Below are positions 24,746-30,503 of a stretch of DNA of 30,503 nt, piece after piece. The number at the start of each line of letters is the position of its first letter. The stretch's first letter is position 1. The notes under the pieces are model-generated. The model was not told where the DNA came from, made no database searches, and was given only the letters and a program-made list of their open reading frames with translations. Source of the DNA: an uncultured Clostridium sp. (GTDB lineage Bacteria > Bacillota > Clostridia > Clostridiales > Clostridiaceae). Location of the stretch: the NCBI GenBank assembly GCA_900543325.1, contig UQQU01000036.1, positions 1 through 30,503 on the forward strand, given 5' to 3'. A program made the position numbers and the translations under genes.

Positions 24746-25627
24746 TTATTTAATATCTTGAGCTTTAAATATTTTTATTCCTGCAAATAATGAAATTGCT
24801 ATTGTTATTAATGCAATTACTACTGATCTAATTAAATCTCCATTTCCTGCTTTAATTGAAGATGCTAATGCTGAGTTATAAAATGGTAACACTTCATAAA
24901 CCCTATCAAACCAAGGATATATTCCGTATAAAAAGCCTACAAATGTTGGAACTCCTATAAATATTGCTACTGTTATTCCAATTGTAGCTCCATTGCTTTT
25001 TACTAATGTTGCTATAACCATAGCTAATGCTGCTACTGCAGAGCTAGCTATAAGTGATGCTACAAATGTTTTTATCATTCCTAATAATTGTGAAATTTCA
25101 AAAGCCTGCCCCCAACCATTGATAATAGTTACTACTACTGTTGGTAATATAGTCATAACTGCTAAAATAATTGCAATTGCTACAACTATAGCTGTAAACT
25201 TTGCTAAATAAAACTCTTCTCTCTTCTTACCATAAGCTAAAAAATTCTTAATTGTACCTTGCGAATACTCCTTTGCCATTAATGCTGCAACTAATATTCC
25301 TATTAATACTTCTATAACTCCTGAACCAAAAGAAGAATGATATATTTCTATTGCAGTTGGATTCATCATATCTTTAGCTTGCAATTGAACTCCTAATTGA
25401 CCTGGTGTTACTATTGCATCACTATCTGACATAGTTTCCATTTGTTCTATAAATATCTGTTTTTGATCTTCTGGCATATTCCCCAAACTATCACTAAGTA
25501 TTTGATCAAAAACTGGTGAACACATAACTATTAGTAGTGTAGATAATAAAATTCCAACAATTATTAATACCTTAAATGTTCTATTTTTAAATAGTTTATA
25601 TAATTCTGCTTGTATAGCTTTAAGCAT
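24746..25627 (-). CDS. ABC-2 type permease (first module)
   Basis: A 293-residue membrane protein: a cytoplasmic start MLKAIQAELYKLFKNRTF, a first helix, a large external loop (about residues 40-95), then five more hydrophobic segments. The LLNELxKLxRxxxF-like beginning and six-helix plan are those of BcrB/LanE-type immunity permeases that pump or displace antimicrobial peptides. ATG overlaps the stop of the preceding ATPase gene by eight bases, so the two are translated together. Its stop codon (TAATGA) abuts a reading frame through palindrome A. Specificity is unknown. Confidence 0.87.
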   Translation of the reverse strand: MLKAIQAELYKLFKNRTFKVLIIVGILLSTLLIVMCSPVFDQILSDSLGNMPEDQKQIFIEQMETMSDSDAIVTPGQLGVQLQAKDMMNPTAIEIYHSSFGSGVIEVLIGILVAALMAKEYSQGTIKNFLAYGKKREEFYLAKFTAIVVAIAIILAVMTILPTVVVTIINGWGQAFEISQLLGMIKTFVASLIASSAVAALAMVIATLVKSNGATIGITVAIFIGVPTFVGFLYGIYPWFDRVYEVLPFYNSALASSIKAGNGDLIRSVVIALITIAISLFAGIKIFKAQDIK

Positions 25628-26543
25628 TTAAAACACCCCCAACTGTATTCATAAAATATTCTTCTAAATTTTCTCCCTTGATACTTATACTTTCAACAAT
25701 AACACCAGCCCTTGAAAGTATTGAATTTACTTCTCCAACATTCTCTAAGTTAGAGAACACCTTTATCTTTTTACCCTCTAAAACTTCGTAATCACTTATT
25801 CCTAACTCCCTTTCTAATAAAGTTACTGCTCTAGATGTATCATCAACCTTTAAATCTATATATTGTCTACATTTTTCTGCTAGTTCCTCTGCTGTTATTT
25901 CTTCAATTAGCTTACCATTTGATATTATTCCATAAGTTGTTGCAAGCTCTGATAATTCACTTAATATATGACTTGATATTAATATTGTCATATCCTTTTC
26001 TTTATTTATTCTTTTTAATAACTCTCTTATTTCAACTATTCCCATAGTATCAAGTCCATTTATAGGTTCATCTAGTATAAGCAGTTTAGGATTTCCCATT
26101 ATTGCATTTGCAATTCCTAATCTTTGTCTCATTCCTAAAGAGAAGTCTTTAACCTTTTTCTTTTCAACATCCTTTAATCCAACTAATTCTAATACTTCAT
26201 CTATACATCTCTTACCCGGTATATTTCTTACTAATCTAGATACCTCTAAATTTTCTCTTGCTGTCATATTAGTATAAAATGAAGGGGTTTCAATTAAACT
26301 TCCAACCATTGTTCTTGCCTTATTTAACTCATTTTCCTCATTTGCCCCTAAAAGCTCTATTTCTCCACCACTTTTATGAATTAATCCTGTAATAAGTCTA
26401 ATTAATGTTGTTTTACCAGCACCATTTTGACCTATAAATCCATATATATCACCTTTTTTAATAGTCATATTAACATTATCTACAGCCAGTTGTTCACCAT
26501 ATTTTTTAGTAATGTTATATGTCTTCAATACAACTTCTTTCAT
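25620..26543 (-). CDS. BcrA/LanF-like ABC transporter ATPase (first module)
   Basis: A 307-residue ATPase of the bacitracin/lantibiotic self-protection type. Walker A GQNGAGKTT at 38-46, Q-loop near SLIETPSFYTNMTARENL, signature FSLGMRQRLGIA, Walker B LLILDEPINGLD, and H-loop ILISSHILSELSELA. The GSLIE-P-FY-N-TA-ENL segment and a C-terminal extension of about 90 residues after the H-loop are typical of BcrA/LanF. AGGGGG precedes ATG. It heads the four-gene ABC operon; three 11-bp direct repeats (26640-26672) just upstream suggest control by the neighbouring response regulator. No bacteriocin precursor is seen in the window, so resistance rather than self-immunity is the likelier role. Confidence 0.93.
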   Translation of the reverse strand: MKEVVLKTYNITKKYGEQLAVDNVNMTIKKGDIYGFIGQNGAGKTTLIRLITGLIHKSGGEIELLGANEENELNKARTMVGSLIETPSFYTNMTARENLEVSRLVRNIPGKRCIDEVLELVGLKDVEKKKVKDFSLGMRQRLGIANAIMGNPKLLILDEPINGLDTMGIVEIRELLKRINKEKDMTILISSHILSELSELATTYGIISNGKLIEEITAEELAEKCRQYIDLKVDDTSRAVTLLERELGISDYEVLEGKKIKVFSNLENVGEVNSILSRAGVIVESISIKGENLEEYFMNTVGGVLNA

Positions 26544-26612
26544 TTTTATTTACCCCCTAAGTATTAATTTATCTATCACTTCTTTTTTTATTTAAATTCT
26601 TAATTTACTTAC

Positions 26613-26672
26613 ATTGTATATCCATAGTTGTAAGATACCTTAAAGAAAATATTAAGAAAGTATTAAGTTTCA
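26613..26672 (-). promoter_or_regulatory. ABC operon promoter with three 11-bp direct repeats
   Basis: On the plus strand TTAAAG (26640), ATTAAG (26651) and ATTAAG (26662) are spaced by 11 bases, one helical turn, as OmpR-family regulators prefer. The -10 candidate TACAAT is at 26613-26618. The repeats overlap and extend upstream of the weak -35 position (26636-26641), as expected for an activator. Confidence 0.45.
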
Positions 26673-26697
26673 AAGATAAAAAATAAGATTAAAAAAT

Positions 26698-26730
26698 GGT
26701 TGGTAGAACTCATTAAATTTTCTACCAACC
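26698..26730 (-). terminator. Intrinsic terminator of the response regulator gene
   Basis: An 11-bp perfect stem (26698-26708 with 26720-26730) is followed by six T on the minus strand. It separates the regulator from the ABC operon. Confidence 0.88.
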
Positions 26731-26804
26731 ACTATTTAAATTGTATAATTACATTTTTTAAATATATTATTTCCTATTGTAATTTTCTTTCCTACAAATA
26801 TTAA

Positions 26805-27506
26805 CTATTCAGACTTTAATTTAAATCCAATTCCCCATACTGTTTGTATATATTCATTTTCCTTATCTATCTTAGATATCTTGGCTCTTAAATTACTAAT
26901 ATGTACATTAACAGTATTATCATCTCCAATGAATTCATCTTTCCAAACTGACTCAAATAAATTTGCCCTTGTAAACACTTTGTTAGGATTACTAATTAAT
27001 AGTTCTAATATATCAAATTCTCTAACTGTTAAATTTATGTTTATTCCATTTACCTGTACTTGTCTACTATCTATATCTAAAGTTAAATTTTTATGAGTTA
27101 ATTTATTATTGCTATTTGTTTTAGAACTAGAAAATGCTTTATACCTTCTTAATTGTGCCTCTACTCTAGCCAAAACTTCATTTATATCAAATGGCTTACT
27201 AATAAAATCATCCGCCCCCATTTTTAATACTCCAATCTTATCTTCTGGAGTTGTCTTAGCTGACTCGACTATTATTGGCATTAAATAATTCTTTCTAATT
27301 TCCTTTATTAACTCTTCTCCGCATATCCCTGGTAACATTAAATCTAAGATTATAAGATCATATTGACTTTTCTCAATGCACATCTTTGCTTCTGATCCCG
27401 AATATGCCCCTCTTACATCATATCCATTTTGACTTAGTATCTTACATAACAGCCCATTTATATCCCAGTCATCTTCAACTACTAATATTTTGTTACTTGC
27501 ATTCAT
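26805..27506 (-). CDS. OmpR/PhoB-family response regulator
   Basis: A 233-residue two-component regulator. The receiver domain has the acidic pocket EDD (11-13), phospho-acceptor Asp55 in LIILDLMLPG, Ser82 and Lys104 in FISKPF. The C-terminal winged helix (about residues 135-230) includes LTVREFDILELLISNPNKVFTRANL (read as LTVREFDILELL then NKVFTR) and VNVHISNLRAKI, the recognition region, ending TVWGIGFKL. GGAG precedes ATG. It is monocistronic: own extended -10 promoter (27542-27570) and terminator. Probable partner is the kinase at 21281-22171, and probable target is the ABC operon; both are inferred from position. Confidence 0.95.
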   Translation of the reverse strand: MNASNKILVVEDDWDINGLLCKILSQNGYDVRGAYSGSEAKMCIEKSQYDLIILDLMLPGICGEELIKEIRKNYLMPIIVESAKTTPEDKIGVLKMGADDFISKPFDINEVLARVEAQLRRYKAFSSSKTNSNNKLTHKNLTLDIDSRQVQVNGININLTVREFDILELLISNPNKVFTRANLFESVWKDEFIGDDNTVNVHISNLRAKISKIDKENEYIQTVWGIGFKLKSE

Positions 27507-27541
27507 AAATTCTCCATCCTCTATAACAAATAATTATATAA

Positions 27542-27570
27542 ATTATATCAAAAAATTATATCTCTATAAA
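27542..27570 (-). promoter_or_regulatory. Response regulator promoter, extended -10
   Basis: TGATATAAT (27542-27550) with TTTATA (27565-27570) at a 17-nt spacer. Confidence 0.5.
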
Positions 27571-27579
27571 TTAGTATTA

Positions 27580-27615
27580 CTAAAGCCTGTAGAAATTATT
27601 TTCTACAGGCTTTAG
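27580..27615 (-). terminator. Strong hairpin after the surface-protein gene
   Basis: A 16-bp perfect stem (27580-27595 with 27600-27615) with a 4-nt loop, 17 bases after the surface-protein stop codon. No clean U-tract follows on the minus strand, while a T-rich stretch follows on the plus strand. It still most likely ends this transcript. Confidence 0.7.
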
Positions 27616-27632
27616 TTTATTATTACATTTAA

Positions 27633-30425
27633 TTAATTTTGAACCTTTTTCCTTTTATTATTTATTAGTAATGCTCCCACAGCTAATAATACTATTCCTA
27701 AAATATACCCATATCCATTATCTCCTGTTTTAGGGGTATTATTTTTATTAGTTGTTGTATTAATAACATTCTTTTTAGTGTATTTATTGCTAAATTCTAT
27801 TCCCCCCTTAGGATAATTTACTGTTGCTACTAATTGCCCATTACCATTATCTACTACAGTTACTGTTACTTCAAATTCTGTTGTATCATAAGTTATTCCA
27901 CCTAATTCTCCAACTACTTCTTTTACTTTATAAGTGTAAGTTCCAGCTTCAGTATAATTTATTGCTTCAAAGTTTATATTTCCATCTTTATCATTCTTTC
28001 CTGTTGATACTACATTATTATCTTTATCTTTATCTAAAACCTTGAATTCAAACATTCCTTCTGTTAAATCTTTTCCTGTCAATTTCTTAGTTGCTTCTAA
28101 TGTTACTGCTGTGGCTTTCGCTTCGTATTCATTATTAAATACTACTCCACCTTCTGGATAAGTTGCTTTTGCTACTAAATTTCCTTGTCCGTCATCACTT
28201 ACTTCTACTTTAACTTCAAATGTTGTTTCATCATAAGTTACTCCTCCTAGAGTGCCTTTAACTTCTTTTACAGTATAAGTATGACTTCCAACTTCATTAT
28301 ATTTTATTTCACTAAATACAATTGATCCTTTTTCATCATTCTTTCCACTTGCAACTTCCTTATTATTTTCATCTACAACTTTGAACTCAAACATTCCTTC
28401 TGTTAAATCTTTTCCTGTTAAATTCTTTGTTGCAGTTAATTTTATTCCTGTTCCCTTACTGCTGTATTTATTGTTAAATTCTATTCCACCCTTAGGATAA
28501 TTTACTGTTGCTACTAATTGCCCATTACCATTATCTACTACAGTTACTGTTACTTCAAATTCTGTTGTATCATAAGTTATTCCACCTAATTCTCCAACTA
28601 CTTCTTTTACTTTATAAGTGTAAGTTCCAGCTTCAGTATAATTTATTGCTTCAAAGTTTATATTTCCATCTTTATCATTCTTTCCTGTTGATACTACATT
28701 ATTATCTTTATCTTTATCTAAAACCTTGAATTCAAACATTCCTTCTGTTAAATCTTTTCCTGTTAAATTCTTTGTTCCTTCTAATATTACTGATGTTGAT
28801 TTGCTATCTTCTAATTTCCCTGTAAAGTCCCACTTATGAGACTCCTGGCCATCATTTTTAACCTTATTAGCAATTAAATTTCCATTTAATGCACCATATT
28901 CAATATTTGCATTAGGAGCTAATATTGTTCCCATGAAATAATCCCCAGTGCCAACCTTCGCATAATCACTAGTAGTAAATAATTTATCTTCTCTTAAACT
29001 ATCATATAAATTCCACAAAACATTATTTTCTTTCCCTATAACTTGCTCTGTGTTTCCATGGTCATTAATTTTAGTTACTAAATTTGCTAAATAATCTTTA
29101 TCTACACCAGTCATATCTACATTAATAATTAATGTTTGCCCTTCAGCTATATTTATCTTTAGATTTCTCTTATTATTTCCATCACTAATTTCATTAGCTT
29201 TAATATTCAAATAATAAAAACTACTATTTCCATCAGTGGTTATCTCTTGATTTTCACCATTTAAGCTCCCTAATTTTACTCCACTTGATGTTGGATTATC
29301 TGATAATGCTTTTGAAATTTTTTTCAAATTATCTAATTCAGCATCAATATTTATATACGGCTTTGAACCTTGTTCTTCCTTATATACTTCTATATTTTGA
29401 AGTCCAGTACCTCCAATTCCTATACTAACCTTATTTCCATTATCGGTTATCTGTGTTGGAATCTTGTTTCCAATAACAACATTTCCATCACTCTTTATTT
29501 GTGTAATATTATCCGCACTATTTTGAATGTAATTCTCCTCATTCAATTTTAATGATGAAGACTGGCTAGCCCCAAATCCTTGTCCCCCTGCATCTAAATC
29601 TTTAGTTGCTATATTTCCATTAGTATGAGCTGATAAAATAGCTTCTGTTGAAAAAATATGAAAATCAAATGCTGGTGTAGTATATTCAATACCATCCTTT
29701 ACATATCTAAAAGTATTTTTGCTCTTATATTCTTCTGTCAATTTCTTAGTTGCATCCAAAACATTTATCGCTTCAAATTCAATTGAACTTTTTGTAATTT
29801 CTTCACATTCATCGATTTCAGATATTCCTAATACTTCATCAGTAACTTCAGTTGAATTTTGTATAGCATCTATTTTTTCACTATCCTCTTTAACTTCATT
29901 AGTATTTTGTATTTCATCTATATTTCCAGAAACCTTATCTGTACTAGATTCTATATTAACTGCTATATTAACTTTTTCTTGTCCAATATTAACGACAATA
30001 CTATCATTCACTAATTCTTCAACTTCTAAAATTGTGCCAATAATAGAAATATTAATTTCAGACGAATCAACTGCTTTATCATTCAGAGTTAGAGTATATA
30101 CATTCTGACTATCAATCACAGGATTTGAAGTAAAATACTCTGGTTCATAATTTATTTTTACATTTTTAAAATTTAATGGCAAATCAATATTAACTTCATC
30201 TCCAGCTTGTATATTTTTATTGCTATTGGTATATTTTATATCTAATTCTACCTCATCATTTGCACTAAGGTTAACTACTGAATTAATGTCAGTTATCATT
30301 GAATTAATTTTTAATACACTTAATATATTTGTATTCAAATTAGTTGCAAATACATTTGAAGTATAAAAAATATTAAACAATAACGTTATTACTAACATTA
30401 ACGCTACCTTATTTTTTTTTCCCAT
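27633..30425 (-). CDS. Sortase-anchored surface protein, choice-of-anchor A plus pilin repeats
   Basis: A 930-residue secreted, wall-anchored protein, probably an adhesin. It has a signal peptide (about 1-28, ending near NVFATN), an N-terminal Ig-like region, and an acidic Asn/Glu-rich linker (about 170-225). A choice-of-anchor A-like domain (about 240-540: FHIFSTEAILSAHTNGNIATKDL, read as FHIFSTE and AHTNGNIATKDL, and GTILAPNANIEYGALNGNLIA) follows. Then come three repeats of about 110 residues of the Spy0128/FctA pilin type, each opening with TKNLTGKDLTEGMFEF or TKKLTG and ending with FNNKY, FNNEY or FSNKY; the Lys and Asn ends suggest internal isopeptide bonds. The C-terminus is TPKTGD, a hydrophobic helix and NNKRKK, a sortase signal. 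AAGGGGGG precedes ATG. Repeats 1 and 3 are almost identical in DNA. Confidence 0.9.
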   Translation of the reverse strand: MGKKNKVALMLVITLLFNIFYTSNVFATNLNTNILSVLKINSMITDINSVVNLSANDEVELDIKYTNSNKNIQAGDEVNIDLPLNFKNVKINYEPEYFTSNPVIDSQNVYTLTLNDKAVDSSEINISIIGTILEVEELVNDSIVVNIGQEKVNIAVNIESSTDKVSGNIDEIQNTNEVKEDSEKIDAIQNSTEVTDEVLGISEIDECEEITKSSIEFEAINVLDATKKLTEEYKSKNTFRYVKDGIEYTTPAFDFHIFSTEAILSAHTNGNIATKDLDAGGQGFGASQSSSLKLNEENYIQNSADNITQIKSDGNVVIGNKIPTQITDNGNKVSIGIGGTGLQNIEVYKEEQGSKPYINIDAELDNLKKISKALSDNPTSSGVKLGSLNGENQEITTDGNSSFYYLNIKANEISDGNNKRNLKINIAEGQTLIINVDMTGVDKDYLANLVTKINDHGNTEQVIGKENNVLWNLYDSLREDKLFTTSDYAKVGTGDYFMGTILAPNANIEYGALNGNLIANKVKNDGQESHKWDFTGKLEDSKSTSVILEGTKNLTGKDLTEGMFEFKVLDKDKDNNVVSTGKNDKDGNINFEAINYTEAGTYTYKVKEVVGELGGITYDTTEFEVTVTVVDNGNGQLVATVNYPKGGIEFNNKYSSKGTGIKLTATKNLTGKDLTEGMFEFKVVDENNKEVASGKNDEKGSIVFSEIKYNEVGSHTYTVKEVKGTLGGVTYDETTFEVKVEVSDDGQGNLVAKATYPEGGVVFNNEYEAKATAVTLEATKKLTGKDLTEGMFEFKVLDKDKDNNVVSTGKNDKDGNINFEAINYTEAGTYTYKVKEVVGELGGITYDTTEFEVTVTVVDNGNGQLVATVNYPKGGIEFSNKYTKKNVINTTTNKNNTPKTGDNGYGYILGIVLLAVGALLINNKRKKVQN
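27781..28078 (-). repeat. Long direct repeat in surface-protein gene, copy in pilin repeat 3
   Basis: About 298 bases match 28465-28762 at a 684-base offset with only two differences seen, both near the left end. The middle pilin repeat lies between them and is clearly diverged. Confidence 0.85.
28465..28762 (-). repeat. Long direct repeat in surface-protein gene, copy in pilin repeat 1
   Basis: Partner of 27781-28078 at a 684-base offset. Near identity at synonymous positions points to recent duplication or gene conversion. Confidence 0.85.
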
Positions 30426-30451
30426 AACATAATCCCCCCTTATAATAAGTT

Positions 30452-30471
30452 AGTGTAAAGTTTTTTACACT
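30452..30471. promoter_or_regulatory. 8-bp palindrome upstream of the surface-protein gene
   Basis: AGTGTAAA (30452-30459) and TTTACACT (30464-30471) form a perfect inverted repeat with a 4-nt spacer, 26 bases before the start codon. It could be an operator or a 5'-leader hairpin. No clear -10/-35 pair can be fixed because the window ends. Confidence 0.4.
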
Positions 30472-30503
30472 ACTTTTCTTTTAAATTCTTTATATATCAA
30501 GGT

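Noticed and set aside
24641..24746. 35-residue N-terminal extension of the second ABC ATPase
   Set aside because: It is encoded by palindrome A, has no match to the ATPase family start, and a proper ribosome site precedes the ATG at 24641.
27824..28729. Plus-strand frames opposite the surface-protein repeats and possible CRISPR
   Set aside because: The plus-strand frames are Leu/Tyr-rich antisense shadows without ribosome sites. The repeats are long coding repeats, only two near-identical copies, not short spaced CRISPR units.
1..30503. tRNA or rRNA genes
   Set aside because: No cloverleaf-like segments with the T-loop consensus and no rRNA-like sequence were seen in the intergenic regions.

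Overview
The window looks like chromosomal DNA from a low-GC Firmicute of the Clostridium sensu stricto type. The DNA is very AT-rich, Shine-Dalgarno sites are strong and purine-rich, and the gene order pbp, uvrC, murB, rapZ, yvcK, whiA, dnaE, pfkA, pyk is a conserved clostridial housekeeping arrangement. Every gene I can support lies on the minus strand, so transcription runs from high to low coordinates. I could not compute GC content or search databases; species is not assigned.

Core block, read from right to left: uvrA (18327-21152) has a strong promoter with a candidate SOS (LexA) box. Then comes an elongation/division cassette: an FHA-domain membrane protein, a SEDS polymerase (RodA/FtsW/SpoVE type) and a class B penicillin-binding protein. 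Next are uvrC, murB, rapZ-yvcK, whiA, dnaE, pfkA and pyk. Intrinsic terminators follow murB, yvcK, whiA, dnaE and pyk, so this is a series of short operons.

The most notable feature is dnaE, the DNA polymerase III alpha subunit gene (3069-8051). It is not broken: two group I introns interrupt it. Intron 1 (5743-6821, 1079 nt) lies between the codons for Arg410 and Phe411. It carries a zinc-finger plus LAGLIDADG homing endonuclease gene in its P8 region. Intron 2 (4287-4635, 349 nt) has no endonuclease gene and splits the conserved FNKSH-AAAYA motif, six codons from where cyanobacterial DnaE split inteins sit. Joining the exons (410 + 369 + 405 codons) gives an uninterrupted 1184-residue DnaE. 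Both introns show a U.G pair at the 5' splice site, a final G, and recognisable P3, P4, P7 and P8/P9 elements with related core sequences.

The right part (21281-27506) is an accessory export/sensing region. An OmpR-family response regulator is followed by two ABC-2 type transporter modules (a BcrA/LanF-like ATPase with a permease, then a second ATPase with a large permease) and a one-transmembrane histidine kinase. The second ABC module is bracketed by two related 39-nt palindromes whose arms differ by compensatory changes. Three 11-bp-spaced direct repeats in front of the first ABC gene look like a response-regulator binding site.

The right edge (27633-30425) encodes a large sortase-anchored surface protein: signal peptide, choice-of-anchor A-like region, three Spy0128/FctA-type pilin repeats in an A-B-A pattern, and a TPKTG anchor. 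Several intergenic regions hold structured repeats: a tandem 72-bp unit at 17662-17806 and a MITE-like inverted repeat at 14669-14800.
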